64,000 nt of DNA from positions 34,321,706 to 34,385,705 of the forward strand of contig NC_045139.1 in NCBI RefSeq assembly GCF_008831285.2, read 5' to 3'. A program made the translations under genes and the position numbers. The notes under the pieces were generated by a model. The model was not told the DNA's origin and made no database searches. It saw nothing but the letters and a program-made list of their open reading frames with translations. The stretch is from Nymphaea colorata. Lineage: Eukaryota > Streptophyta > Magnoliopsida > Nymphaeales > Nymphaeaceae. This document shows positions 36,075 through 49,395 of this stretch, piece by piece; the stretch's first letter is position 1, and each line of letters opens with the position of its first letter.

Positions 36075-39000
36075 ATGACAATGCTCCACCTCCGCCTATT
36101 TCCAGCTTTTTTTCTGGCTGCCATCTTCCTTTTGTTGCTTGGGTTTTCCGACTCTCTGTCTCCCGACGGCCTTGCCCTGCTGGGATTCAAGGAATCGGTC
36201 GCCAGCGACCCGTTGAAGTTGCTTTCCGGCTGGAATCCGGCCGACGAGTCTCCGTGCAGTTGGTATGGCGTCTCATGTGATGGTGTCTCTGGGAGGGTCA
36301 CGGCATTGAACATCACTGGACTGTCCCGGTCTCCCAGTCGGTTTCCTTTTCTTTTGCCTCCTGACTCCGGTGACAACTCGTCTGTTCTTGCTGGAACTCT
36401 GTCGGCTTCTATAGGGAACCTCACGAGTCTGCAGGTGTTGTCACTTCCGCACAATGCGTTCTCGGGCAGGATTCCGGAGGAGATCGGTCGCCTTCGAGCC
36501 CTGGAGTTCCTGGAGCTGCAGGGAAACAGCTTCTCCGGTTCGATTCCCGACCAGATAAGTTACCTTCCTTACCTCAGAGTGCTTAATCTTGCTTACAACT
36601 CGCTTTCCGGAGAGATTCCAGGGAGAATCGTCAAATGTGCTAGATTGAGATGGCTGAATTTGGAAGGGAACTTTCTGAATGGGAGCTTGCCGGAGAATCT
36701 GATTGGGTTCGCCGGGCTCGAGTCGATCGATTTGTCCTATAATCAACTATCTGGAAAGATAGCCAGGAAGCATTTTGGTCAATGTGGGTCACTTCAGCGC
36801 CTTCATATCTCCTGTAATTCATTCATCAGCTCCATTCCCCGGGAGGTAGGAAATTGCTCAAAACTCCGGTCGCTCATTCTGTCCGGAAACGTCTTTGAGG
36901 GCGCTATTCCTCCGGAGATAGGCCTGCTCTCAGAGCTCCAGATTGTGGACGTCTCTAGGAATAGCCTCACTGGTAGGATCCCCAGGGAGCTAGCCAATTG
37001 TCGGAAGCTATCTGTTCTCGTTCTCACCAATTTGGTAGATATATCTTCGTTCTGCAGAAAACTGTCTTACTACAGCCTTTCTTCGAGTTTCAGAGAAGAA
37101 TTCAATGCCTTCGCTGGTGGGATCCCTTATGAGGTTCTAGTGCTTCCAAATATTAGGATCTTTTGGGCTCCTAGAGCCAATCTCAACGGCAGATTGCCCT
37201 ATTACTGGGGCACCTCGTGTCAACTTCGAATCCTCAATCTGGGTCTTAATTATATTGATGGAATCATACCTGATGGACTGGGCATGTGCAAGAATTTAAC
37301 ATTTCTTGATCTTAGTTCGAACAGTTTGAATGGGCAGCTTCCAGCAAGTTTACCAGTTAGGTGCATGGTTTACTTTAATGTCAGTCGAAATTCATTGTCC
37401 GGTTCTATGCTTGAATTTGAAGGAGCGAGTTGCAGTGGTACTATAGAAATGCCATCCGTTGCTTCTGATGGTCGACATATCTACTCAGTGAGCTCAGAGG
37501 AACTAGATCAAAGTCTTGAATACATGTACTCTGATCTTCTTTCCGAGTCTGTGAATCTGACTAATCCTTTCTACTCATTCTCAACTAATAGCTCAGTAAT
37601 TCTACATGACCTTAGCTGGAACAACTTCATTGGTCCGCTGAATTTCTCTTCCATTGGTAATGGCCTGTTGGTTGGTAGTCCATCCTATGGATTGTTACTC
37701 AACAATAATCAGTTTTATGGGTCTCTTACTGTCTCCATTAATCCGACGTGCCAACCTTTGCGAGGATTTGTTCTTGATATCAGTTTCAATCAAATCTCTG
37801 GTGCGATACCTCGGGAATTTTTCCAGAGCTGTCCTCATATGGTGGATTTTGTGGCGGCATATAATCAGCTAAGCGGGCCAATCCCTACTGACATCAGCAA
37901 TTTGTCCTCGCTTTCCAATCTGAACTTGGCAGGAAACAAACTTAATGGGACCATTCCTGATCAGTTGGTGAATTTAAAGAACCTTCAGTCAGTTCTTCTA
38001 GGTGAAAACAGATTGTCGGGAGAAATGCCCGCACAGTTGGGCCAATCTAGTTCTCTTGTGATCCTTAATCTTTCCCACAACTCCCTCGTTGGTACAATCC
38101 CTGAAACATTGGGAAATGCTTCGAACATCCGAGTTTTGCTGCTTGATCATAACATGCTTTCAGGAGAGATTCCCTCATCATTCTCACGGCTGGCCAATCT
38201 CCTTGAACTTGATGTTTCTTACAATAATCTTTCTGGGTACGTACCAGCTCTTCAGCATCAGATTAACTGTGATAGCTTCCGGGGTAATGTCTATTTGCAC
38301 CAATGCACATATCATTCTTCACCCACACCAATTGAACCTCCAATTATTCCTCCGGATAAAAGAGGTCTACATCCAATACTGGGCTTGGGAGCTATAATAG
38401 CGGTTGCTTCATCTTCAGCTATAGTATTAACTCTCCTAGTCCTGCTCTTGGTCCTCTACTGTGGCAAGAAGGGATATATCAAACTTCCAAATCAGAAAAG
38501 AAAGCTAGTCGTCACATTTACCAGCAATTCTGTCGGCCTGGATTATGAGAATGTTGTAAGAGCAACAGGGATCTTCAGCGTTGCTAATTTGATTGGAACA
38601 GGAGGATTTGGGGCAACATATAAGGCTGAAGTAGCTCCTGGTTTTCTAGTTGCAGTAAAGAGGCTTTCATTTGGCAGGTTTCAGGGTCTGAAACAGTTTG
38701 ATGCAGAGATTAGAACTCTTGGAAGAATTCGACATGAAAATCTTGTTACTCTAATTGGGTACCACATGGGGGATAAGGAGACTTTCTTGATCTACAATTA
38801 CCTATCAGGAGGCAATCTAGACAGCTTCATTCACAAGAGGTCAAAGAAGAACCTCCGCTGGCCTTTAATTCGCAAGATAGCTCTTGACATTGCAAATGCA
38901 TTGGTATATCTTCACTATGATTGTGTTCCCCGCATTGTTCATCGTGATGTCAAACCAAGTAACATCTTGCTTGATAATGAGTTGAATGCATATTTATCTG

Positions 39001-39401
39001 ATTTTGGTCTTGCAAGGCTGCTTGAAGTATCAGAAACCCATGCTACCACTGACGTTGCTGGCACATTCGGATATGTAGCACCTGAATATGCAACTACATG
39101 TAGGGTCTCAGATAAGGCTGATGTTTATAGCTTCGGGGTGGTACTGTTGGAAATGCTATCAGGAAAGAGGTCATTGGATCCTTCATTTTCGGAATATGGA
39201 AATGGTTTTAACATAGTTGCATGGGGGAACATGCTACTAAAGGAAGAGCGTCCATCAGAGTTCTTCTGTCAAGGGCTCTGGGAAACAGGGCCGCAGCAGA
39301 AATTGATGGGGATGCTTAAGGTTGCAAATATGTGCTCGGTCGAGCTACTTACAGTCAGGCCGTCAATGAAACAGGTCCTAGAAAAATTAAGGCAGTTGTA
39401 G
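36075..39401 (+). CDS. RPK2: LRR receptor-like kinase RPK2 (TOADSTOOL2)
   Basis: Intronless, 1108 aa; Arabidopsis RPK2 (At3g02130) is about 1150 aa. A signal peptide covers about residues 1-29, followed by the LRR N-cap (CSWYGVSCDG) and roughly 20 leucine-rich repeats with LxGxIP cores. A non-LRR island lies about residues 455-540. One transmembrane helix lies about residues 772-795. The kinase domain looks catalytically complete: glycine loop GTGGFG (841-846), lysine K862, HRD with D958, DFG 976-978 and APE near 1001. It ends MKQVLEKLRQL, like RPK2. In Arabidopsis RPK2 acts at the plasma membrane in anther and embryo patterning and in CLAVATA-type peptide signalling; that function is inferred by orthology. 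The single-exon structure also fits RPK2. The first ATG is used; a second Met follows two codons later. Confidence 0.95.
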   Translation: MTMLHLRLFPAFFLAAIFLLLLGFSDSLSPDGLALLGFKESVASDPLKLLSGWNPADESPCSWYGVSCDGVSGRVTALNITGLSRSPSRFPFLLPPDSGDNSSVLAGTLSASIGNLTSLQVLSLPHNAFSGRIPEEIGRLRALEFLELQGNSFSGSIPDQISYLPYLRVLNLAYNSLSGEIPGRIVKCARLRWLNLEGNFLNGSLPENLIGFAGLESIDLSYNQLSGKIARKHFGQCGSLQRLHISCNSFISSIPREVGNCSKLRSLILSGNVFEGAIPPEIGLLSELQIVDVSRNSLTGRIPRELANCRKLSVLVLTNLVDISSFCRKLSYYSLSSSFREEFNAFAGGIPYEVLVLPNIRIFWAPRANLNGRLPYYWGTSCQLRILNLGLNYIDGIIPDGLGMCKNLTFLDLSSNSLNGQLPASLPVRCMVYFNVSRNSLSGSMLEFEGASCSGTIEMPSVASDGRHIYSVSSEELDQSLEYMYSDLLSESVNLTNPFYSFSTNSSVILHDLSWNNFIGPLNFSSIGNGLLVGSPSYGLLLNNNQFYGSLTVSINPTCQPLRGFVLDISFNQISGAIPREFFQSCPHMVDFVAAYNQLSGPIPTDISNLSSLSNLNLAGNKLNGTIPDQLVNLKNLQSVLLGENRLSGEMPAQLGQSSSLVILNLSHNSLVGTIPETLGNASNIRVLLLDHNMLSGEIPSSFSRLANLLELDVSYNNLSGYVPALQHQINCDSFRGNVYLHQCTYHSSPTPIEPPIIPPDKRGLHPILGLGAIIAVASSSAIVLTLLVLLLVLYCGKKGYIKLPNQKRKLVVTFTSNSVGLDYENVVRATGIFSVANLIGTGGFGATYKAEVAPGFLVAVKRLSFGRFQGLKQFDAEIRTLGRIRHENLVTLIGYHMGDKETFLIYNYLSGGNLDSFIHKRSKKNLRWPLIRKIALDIANALVYLHYDCVPRIVHRDVKPSNILLDNELNAYLSDFGLARLLEVSETHATTDVAGTFGYVAPEYATTCRVSDKADVYSFGVVLLEMLSGKRSLDPSFSEYGNGFNIVAWGNMLLKEERPSEFFCQGLWETGPQQKLMGMLKVANMCSVELLTVRPSMKQVLEKLRQL

Positions 39402-41252
39402 CTGCTACCATTTGATATGCCTTGAATGCTGCAGCCCGTGTGCTTGAGCAAAGAGTGCAAATGTATGCTCAGACTTCAGAAGGAGGTCGGTGTTGCTCTT
39501 CCAAACTTCCTTTATTTATAATTAGGAATTTCTTTACTTTCTTTTTCTTTTTCCTGATAACGTCGATGAGATCTGTTTCTTCTTTCTTTCAAGTCGCTTC
39601 AAGTGCAGCAATGGCGGAGCCCAATTTACTCACTGATAACATGAGGTTTTGGCTTTTACCTTCTAAGCTTGCGCTTGGTGGGGATCTGGTAAAAAATAAA
39701 AACTGTGACTTTTGGCTTCGTTTTCACGTTTCGATATTTATGGTGTATGGGACTGATTAGTTTTGGCTCTTTTTGCAGATGCCATATTCTACCTGGCAAT
39801 CTCAACAAAACATGCTGCTGCTTTCGTTGGCTTCATCCATGTGAGTACCATCTGTTGCACCGTACAAATGTGCCCTCACTGTCTTGTCCTCTTGCAGCAA
39901 TAGTTTTCTGTGGGTCCATACCTGCTTTAAGCTTTATTTGAGAGAAAGCAGTAATTTTACAGTGGGTCCATATCTCATTTGATCTTTGTTTGAGAGGGCG
40001 AGAGAGATGCATGATTGGGGCTAAAATTCGTGTACCATATAATAGCAGCTTTAGTTAGAAATTGAAGAATTTTTCTTCATCTCAGTGAGAAGTTTATGTA
40101 AATATCTCCGCCTTTTGTAAGTTCAATTTTGTCCACTCCAGGGATCCTGTGATGGTGCATTCAGATAATTAATCTTTGGCAGATGAACATTGTCTTCATT
40201 CATCAAGTGCTGAAGCGAATACGAAGCCAGCATTATCGTTTTACTCTTTCGTTCCTTCTTGTTTAGATTTACAACTTGGGGCGCCTAAAATTTAACCTTC
40301 ACATCTCAAGTTGTCAACAATCTCCCGCTTTATTAGTTTATTGGATTTTAATCTTGCCTCTTTCTGACATCTTAAATAGCTGTTCGAACGCCTTACTATC
40401 ATAAAAATTATATATCTTTTACCTTCCCCCTTCGAGAACCCATTATTTTCTTATATAAGAATATCTGCTTTAATCTTTGTTTGTAATCTATAGGTCTGTC
40501 CTCGTCAACCTTCTGGTTCTTCCAAACATCTTATAATTTTGAGCTGATCTATACACACACACACACAGAGAAAGAGAGAGAGAGAGAGCGTTTTTGAATT
40601 ATATAAACGTTTGACAGATAAACATTTGATAGATGACAGATGACAATGTTTTGACTTTGAAATATGACTTTGTGTGTGACGCTATTAACTCATTCGAATT
40701 CTGGAGCAGCTGCAGAGCTAAAAATTTTAGATGGCAGATTTAAACTCAGCACCTGTAACTTAAAGTTGACATGAAAAATACTATTCATGTCAACAAAATC
40801 AAAACTTAAGGTCTTCGGTTGAGACTAAAAGGAAAAGTTTAGCTTTGCTTTAAGCCGAATTTTTCCTTGAGGCTTACACCTGTGGAGTCGCTTGATGGAG
40901 CCAACGCAACTAGCGGACATAGATGGGTTTGTGAGATCTGATTATCATCTCAACATTAGATTCATCCAATCGAACTCGAAAGGCAAAAGGACCCCAAAAC
41001 TGCAATAATATCCATATTTGGTAAATGGTTTGGATATTTGAATCTGAATTCGAGTTTGAAATCTGATATAAATCCAACATTATGGCGAAGAATTCGATTA
41101 AATCTGATAAACGATAAATCCGACCCGAGTCCGAACTGTTCGCAGCCCCAATCCCATCCACACGTTACCAACTTACCGAAAGGCTAAGCAGTCTTCGAGG
41201 CTTCTCCCCCATAGCAACTCTCTCTCTCTTATCTATCTCTCTTCTGCCAACC
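39402..41252. other. RPK2 3' UTR and spacer
   Basis: Transcribed-looking sequence continues to about 40000. A possible donor (ATGTGAGTACC near 39840) suggests the 3' UTR may be spliced, but this is weak. A (CA)n/(GA)n tract lies at 40551-40588, and near 40990-41110 is a copy of the TTTGGATATTTGAATCTGA-type repeat. CT-rich sequence at 41215-41245 is the probable leader of the next gene. Confidence 0.45.
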
Positions 41253-42079
41253 ATGGCTGCTAGGAGCATCGGAACAAGAGCTACAGCCCTCTCCCTCACC
41301 CTCCTCTTCTTCATATTACAAGCAGAAGCACAGCAGCCGACTCCAACGCCATGGCCCGAGCAATTCCACTCCGTGCTTTATATGAACTCCACCGGCAAAC
41401 TCCAAATCGTGGACCTCTGGTACGATTGGCCCAAAGGGAGGAACTTCAACATCATCCAGAACCAGCTTGGCAAGCTCCTCTACGACCTGGAGTGGACCAA
41501 TGGCACATCCTTCTACTACACTTTGGATGCCAACAAGGAGTGCAGGACCATGCATTTCGAGGTGGGGATCCTCCCACCCAACTGGCTCCATGGTGCAAAT
41601 TATTTAGGGCAAGAACGGGTCGACGGGTTCCTGTGCAATGTCTGGGAGAAGGTGGATTTCATTTGGTATTATGAGGATGTTGTCACCAAGAGGCCTGTTC
41701 ACTGGCTCTTCTTCACTGGTACCAATCTTTCATAATTCTTCTCTTCTTTCTGTTCTTCCTTTCTCTTTTTGTTTTCTTCCCAGATTTAGTGCTTTCTGAC
41801 TGTTGGGGTGTTGTGATTTTCCTTTTCTCTTGGAAATTGGTGGTGTGGGTGTAACTCCTCTCAGGGATGTCTGTTCATGTGATGACTTTCGAGGTCGGGG
41901 CTGCTCTGGAAGATGAAGCGTGGCAGGCGCCGGTTTATTGCTTTGATAATGAGAAGGAGAAGGAGAAGGAGAAAACGGGAGGAGGTGCAGACATGGTTTC
42001 TGCAGTGGATGGAGTTTCTGTGAAGAATTTGGCACAGAAAAGCGGCTTCGAAGGCCTACTGAGTTCCTCTGTTCTGTAA
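41253..42079 (+). CDS. At4g14100-like secreted protein of unknown biochemical function
   Basis: Two exons, 41253-41718 and 41865-42079, with a 146-bp intron; the split codon closes to glycine ([12 protein letters not shown]). The product is 226 aa. A signal peptide covers about residues 1-25 ([16 protein letters not shown]). The body shows the family's conserved blocks: [63 protein letters not shown] and [16 protein letters not shown]. Arabidopsis At4g14100 carries an unproven label, transferase of glycosyl groups; I see no glycosyltransferase motif. Conserved Trp, Tyr and Cys suggest an extracellular or luminal fold. The C-terminus after the PVYCFD block has a charged run (KEKEKEK) from a purine-rich repeat. 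Confidence 0.9.
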
Positions 42080-45004
42080 ATGTAATGCTTATCCTCTGCG
42101 GGTTTATTGCGTCCAGGCCTTGTTTTCTTTAACCTGAACTTTTTGCGGGCGAAATGCAAATCCATCTTTTGCTTACCTCTCCGTGCCTGTGGATGTGGAG
42201 TCTTAGAACAGGCCTCTTGCCTGCCGGGTCTTGATAGATTGAGCCGATGTAAATTTTGGGGTTTTGCTGGGAGGCCGGCGTGAATCTAGTGAACTGAAAT
42301 CTTCCACCTTTTGGTGAAGTCTTGATGGGTTTTATCATGGTTGCGAAATTTATCGACCGGGCCGGAGATGACCCTGTCAGTGCCAGAATTGAGGTTTCCG
42401 GAGAGGGGTTGGAAAGCGAAACCTAGAAACGAAGCCCGAAGCATCACTAAAACCCTTTAAACAACTGCAAAACCCCATCAGCATTGATTTGTCATGGACA
42501 AGTTACACACCAAATTCGTCTTGCCGAAGTGGAACCAATGAGAGTTGAACTGACCCTTGATCGCTGCTTCATAATTCCTGAACGAGCTACAACTGCGTCA
42601 ACCGAGATTACACATAATTTTGTCATGTACTTCCGATCATGTTAGATTTTCATGGTTGTCACTTTTCACATAGAACAAATTGCCAGAATTTGAGCTGATT
42701 GGTCGTTTTTTAGGACTCATCGGGTGATTCTAAGTCATGTGGGGAACTTGGTTTCCGCATCAAAAAGAGGTGTTTTTGACCTTGTTTCTAGCACAGCCTT
42801 AGCATCATCGATCGAAATGGGTGATTAATAAAATCAATGCCAGATCCTACATCTCGCAAAAGTTCTAGCCATTCTATACTTGGTTGCAGTAGCCATTTTT
42901 AAGGGGAAAAAGAAATTGAATGCGTATCTGGTACTGATAATCGGAATTAAAAGTTAAAGATTCCAGTTGAATATGAGATTGATTTCGTTCACTGATTCGA
43001 TTTTTTTAGACAGACGATTCTCTCTCTCTCTGCCTGCATGGATATGGTCTTGATGGTTTGATTGTTTCAAATTAAAAGCTGCCCTTAATGCTGCAGTTGA
43101 AGTTTTGTCAAAGAGGCCAAAGCCCCTCCTCTTTTTCTCCTGTAGAGGACCTAGGTGAAAATGTGGCACCTGTCAACTAATCATACATACACAGCTACTA
43201 TTTGTAGTGTAGAAGAATAGTGCACACAAGAATTGAACTAGTGACCAGATTTTTTTCGGGTCAGCAAAAAACGAACTAATACCAGATTTTCTTGGGTCAG
43301 TCACTCCGACCAACTATACTAAGCTCCTCGAGGTAATCTGCTTTAACGTAAGAGGCAGCTAAGCATCTCCGCAATTGTTTTTGATGTGGAAATGTCAGGA
43401 AACCCCGAACTTCGACTCTGCATTCACTGAAACAGTTAGGGGAAATTTGGAATAGAAAATTGACGCTTGGACGGAGGGGGACCGATTAGCTTTCGCTTTC
43501 TTGCAAATTTGGCATTGAACCTTTTCCTCTTTTTAGGGAGGGATCTGTAGATTCACACCGCAAATTGGAATGACTTACGCCCTACATGGTTGCTGCAGCC
43601 GGAATTCTGCCAGACTGCTTGCCTTTTCAGCAACTGCTTCCTGCTCCTTCGTATCAAATGTTAGGCATAAAGCATCGTTTATCGGATCATTGTTATCTGG
43701 TAAGTTCAATCCTCTATGGCATATATAATCTTCCTAGGCAGCACGCAGCTGGTTGCAACTTACAGGTTTAAGGCTCGCTGTCACTCATGTAAAACAAAAC
43801 CCCGCCCTACCACCTCTTTCGATAATGATTCTTGCCTTTCTCGGAGTTACAAGCGTTTCTAACTTAGAGCTTCACACTATTTAGAAATGCAGCCATAGAT
43901 ATGGCAATTGGATCTGGGCAACCATGCCACCCATCCCAAAACTACTCTATGCTATGAAGGAAACAGCCAATCTTTCGGTTCGGTTCTTCGGGTGAACAGG
44001 ACTGCTCAAGGAAGATCCAGATGAGCAAGAAGTTAACAACCCACTACTCAAAGAAGACCCAAAGAACTAAAATGAGGTTATTATGATCCATTACAAAAGT
44101 TACATGTTCATACATGTCAGACATAAGTACGAGTATTTTACCAACTCTAATATCAATTGCCATAACCTGGCTCCTAACAGCTTGGCTTGTAGCCCAAAAA
44201 GAGAGAGAGAGAGAGAGAGAGAAAAGGAAATCAGTTTATGGTTTATGGTATATAGTATAGGCCAATACACTTCATGTCGGTCTGTCATTAAAGTGATATT
44301 TCGATACAATTTCCAGAAGGTAGGTGTTCTCACTTTTTGATTATTTAGATTACTTTCCATTTATTCTTTAATAGATAAAGTAGGCAATATGCCAATGAGA
44401 CATATACGGTGCCTTACCAATATTGACATCACCCAAGAGAACACTGCTATTATAGCTTTGTTGGTCAAAAGTCTTATATCTGACCGTGCATACGGTCTAA
44501 AGACCAGCCTATATTGGGACCCAGACGACTCATTTGCTCCCTCATGAAAAAATCAACGGGTTACATTGTGGGCAGATGAACAGAGATTTTACAGGTCTTA
44601 CCTTCGAAACTAAATTTGAACAAGAGAAGAAAAGAGTGTGCAAGAAGGGATGGATGATGGCCTCCAAACGCGAGATCTCTTTGCACATGTTATTCACCGA
44701 GAGCAATCAGCTCTGAGTAGCTTATAATGGCATTCTCAATTACAGATATAAGTTTCAAGATCGTGATCCATGAAATAATCCATAGTGGTAGTAATCTGTT
44801 CCGAACAGATCAATAAAAAGGATATATGTACATAAAGACATGCATACATACATTTGCTCATGTCAGGAACATGCCATAGACAAATAAATAAACGAATTGT
44901 AAAAGAAATAAAAAAAAAAAAAACGCCACCTCGTATTTGGCAGAAGATTAAACGCCATAGACCTGTCAAGCTCTTTGAAACTATGCCTGCAAATTGGTCT
45001 TTAG
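42080..45004. other. Spacer between convergent genes
   Basis: 3' ends of the At4g14100-like gene (plus) and the DUF3754 gene (minus) meet here. No further gene is supported. A (GA)n tract lies at 44200-44222. Confidence 0.45.
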
Positions 45005-48000
45005 TTAATAAGTTCCAACTGAGAAGATTCTGTGAAAAGCAGTCAAGAAATGAAAATACCACTTGAAGAAATCTACCTTTTGTGGTGACGAGGACGTGAC
45101 CTGTCTCGCTTTCAACACCAGTTCTTCCGTTGTCGTTCCAATGACGTCATTTGCACGCTGAAGACTAACGCAGAAAATTTTTCCAGCGGAGTCCTGAATT
45201 TTGCAGTTTGCAGAAATTTCAGCAGTAAAAAGCAAGACAGATGGCTCCATATTGGCTAATCATAGTAAAAGAAAAACTATCAAATGTCAGATGATTGAGT
45301 TCCACAGCAAGAAAAGGACGAGGACAAAGAAGCAAAATTGATTCCATGACTTTGCTGAATTGTGCTACTGATCCACAAAGAAACAGTTGTTCATGTGACC
45401 ACGAGCCCCAATCAGCCTTCTGCTTACTCAAGTTGTCAAATGATAACATCTGAAGAATGTAGGTACTGCGCACGCAGATAGAGTAACAGCAGCATATTTG
45501 GCTAAGCGGTAGGGGTTTCAGGTGATAAGGCGTTCAAAAAATTCTAGCAGCCTGTGTCACAGAACTTTGTAGCCCAAATCAAAGGACACTAATCAATAAA
45601 AGAAATGATCCTCGTCAGAACTACAGAAAGGCTGCTGCATGGAAATTCAAGGCAGAAAAGTTCTGAAGCTGGATGTTGGTCCTGAGTCCTGACAAATGCT
45701 TCTATTCTGCCTAAGCTTAGGTGAGAGATTTGCAGAAAATGAAATACAAGTATGCCGATTTTGATTCAACATATTATATGTAATTATTATTGATAAAGGG
45801 TAAGGCCCATCAGTTTCGACCCTTGACCCCAAGTTGCACCGCTTTGCACCCACTACTCCAATAATCGCTACTCTGAATGGCAATAAAGGAAAGGAATAAC
45901 CTAAATTTTTGGAGCTTTCAGGGATTGTTACATGCAAACATCAGTAACTACTGCAAAAGGGGAACACCTGAGCATACAGCTACAGACGAAAGGTCTATAT
46001 AAAATGCCATCTTGAACTTTGCATATAGATCTAACTATGGCGAGGCAGTTACATGGATTAAAATAGTACAAACTTGAGGAGCTGAGGATATATGCACATT
46101 TGTTGCTTGAGGATCAGTCAGAAGAATTCAGAAAATAATTATGTCAGCTTAAAACGCTGCTCTTTTTCTTTCTTCATAAAGTGCTAATCTGAAACTCACC
46201 CGCCCAATAATCCCAAGCTTCTCCAATTTCTGCACCGCATCATCCACTTCAAAGTCACACTTAAGTCCAAATTCTGACTCCATGAGTTCTTCGCATCGCT
46301 TATCAAGCTCCTATAAATGTGTCAAGAAAATCCATAAGAGAACAGCAATATGGGGAGATATGGCAGACTGAAAGAAAATATTATCATTAGCATGAAGTAC
46401 CTGTTTCGTTGCTTTACCCTGTTCCATCAAAACATAGAATGCTATAATCACCTCCTTCACCTAATTAACCATCAGGAAAAAAAAAAAATTAAAAATCTGA
46501 TCTCTCTATGTATTAAAGAAAAAGTGATTACATAATGCAACAGAGCATTTTAATATTAGTGCCAAGTCTCTTTCTTACTTCCTGCTGTATAACATCATCA
46601 CACAAATGAAGAAGGGTTCCTCTCCCACTGTCCAACTGTTTGTCATACATTGATTTTGTAATCAAATTCTGGTACGTTGCCATATTCTGTTGGAACCTGA
46701 AACGGTATACAGAATCTCAATATGTCCAGGAAAAAGCAGACACGCCCAACATAAAACGAACTTCAAAGAGAGAGAGAGAGGCATCTTAACATATCATTGC
46801 ATGAGAGGAATTGCTCATGGCTATACTCTGACCTATAATATGGCAAAACAACAATTCGAGTGATCTGTCATGCCCCTGGATCTCTAAAATGAAAAAGGCA
46901 TGGACATGTTACCATTTTGACAAGAACTATCAAGAAAAAAAAAGTTTTGGAGCTCCTTAATGATTAGTTTTAGACTTTTAGCATGGATATGTCAGTTCGT
47001 GCATCTGGTTCCACAGGATACATGATAATTGATGATATTGGAAAGTCGGTATGCATGTACGTTTTTCAGTATGCCCAAACATCAAGAGTTAGAAAGTCTC
47101 ACATCTAGACATATTCAGTCAGAATCAGGTTCTGAACATGACAAACTTCGATGTTGGATAGCAAAATAAGAGCAGAAGCGATGCAAATATCAACTTGACT
47201 GTAAGAATTAAGGAAAATCCTTTGCTCGACAAGAAGCTGAAGCCATGTTCAAGACCTAGTCCATCATTAGGACAACTTACGTGAAGTATGTCTTGGCACA
47301 GTAACCGACAAGCCCAGAGAGGATGGCTATTATAACCCAAATATCAGCTTTGGGCTTTTCAAGTGAGCTAACAAGTGTAACCTGAAGAAAGCAGCAATTT
47401 TGGGAACAGTAAGAAATTCAAGGAGAAAAATTGAAGAAAAAAAGATGGAGCAGACAGTATGACAAATATTGAGTGACTGACCAGACCCACAACAGCAGAA
47501 ATAATAAATGTGACCCAGTCCATTGGGGTTAGACTTGGATTTTTCTTCTCTGGCTGCAAAAAGGATTATACTTGTTTACAGATAGAATCAGATATAAACG
47601 TGCAATGCTATGAGCACAGCAGTCTTCTTTTCATCAAATCATGTGCCCAAGCTCACCAGAACCAGCTCCATATCAGCCATAGGGATGTTTTTAAAATGCT
47701 TGATGTAAATTCCATGATCATCCTGCTCTTTGCTACTTGCGCGCCTAATAACAAAAACATTAGGAATATGTGAACTTGATGTATAACTATCATACAATGG
47801 TCTAGTGAGGCACATATGGGAGCAGGAATTATACAGCATGGAAAAAAGATATAGATTACATAGTTCGTGGTTGGAAAGGAACCAATGAGATAAAGAACAA
47901 TTACCTATAGACTACTATCATCCTTTCAAAAGTTGGCTCTTGAATCATGATCTTGCCAAGCAAGTTTTTCAAGCTGCAAATCATGAAACAGAGTTCGAAT

Positions 48001-49363
48001 AAGTGAATGAAATATGAGTTTCTTACTTTCTTATATATACATGCTGGACTAAGAAATTAAAAACTTGATAGCACAAATCAACAAAACCTGCAGAGTACTA
48101 TCAAAATCACACCTCAGTTCCATGTTCTCAATCCGAATTCGATCATACATGTCACCATTTTCTGAGTGCTTACATATTTCATCAGTTTTCTTTGAATTTG
48201 CTTGTGAACTTTGACTATGCCTTTTAGATAGCAATGTTTGCAATCTACAAACATGGCACAAATAGCGAATAGTATGAAACATCAGACTCTCTGTTCAAGA
48301 CAAGCACTAAATCGACCTTACAGAGTCCTGGCTAATAAATGTATTACCCAGTAACACTGATGAACCAAGCCCATGCACGCGAAATGATCATGTCCAGCTT
48401 CTCCATGAAAAAGTAATCACTTGTTTTGTCAATCCCAACTCCACGATGGAAAATTATATACTTCAAATACAAACATAAAAACAGTAAGAAAAATTACAAC
48501 CATCAAAATCAGATTATTAGTGCAGCATCCATGTCATCTAGATGTGGCCGATGACTAGAGAAAAATAACCAATGAGGTACAGAAAAATGGTAAAAGAATA
48601 GAAAACCAGCAAATTTGACAACATGAATGAGCTTTAAAAAATACTTTGCAAATAAATACAATATTTTTATATTAAACACAGGAATAATGTATCAAGTGTA
48701 CCTTGCTATATACCCAAAAAGAAAATTGATCACAGCAACTCTGAATTGGAATGAGAAAAGAAGCAAAAACTCTAAACCACTGGATATGAAAAATTTCTAC
48801 CTTTTTCGCAAACTCCGGAAGGTTCTCATGGGGATGATCACAAAAAAACCTTGATAAAAGCTTGCTGTCTAGCTGCACATCCAAAACAAAAGCAATGTCT
48901 CAGCATTGAGGAAAGGGAAGTTACAAAAACAACAAATACAAAGAAAGAAGTCATGGAATAATTATATATAGAAAGTTAAACTGACAGGAAGCTTGAACCT
49001 TTGATTCATCAACTGAAATGGGAAGATTCAGAAGGTATTGCCCACTGCGAGCAACCTCAATTTCTTGATCAGTAACTATCTTGAAATTGCTCTTCTCCAT
49101 TACCTAACAAAACAAAACCTTTAAGTTTCAAAAACACTCCATATTGTCATTGTCATGAAAAATCATAAATATAAATCAGACATTGCTTCAAACTTTTATC
49201 AACACAGATATAGTGAGTACACCTTTAGATTTGATAAATGAAAAATTCTGGACTCTAAATAAATGGAAATGCTGAGTATGTAGATTGACTTACTCTAAGT
49301 AACCTAAGAAGCCAGTTCAACCATACCAAAAAACTCAGTTATACGACATCTAGGGCTTGCTCA

Positions 49364-49395
<32 letters not shown>

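Noticed and set aside
35762-36454. 230-residue open frame on the minus strand over the RPK2 start
   Set aside because: It is antisense to the leader and signal-peptide/LRR coding region of RPK2 in GC-rich DNA and has no family signature.
45495-45545. TGGCTAAGCGG A-box-like sequence suggesting a tRNA gene
   Set aside because: The B box is poor (GTTCAAAAAA) and no acceptor stem pairs; at most a faint tRNA relic.
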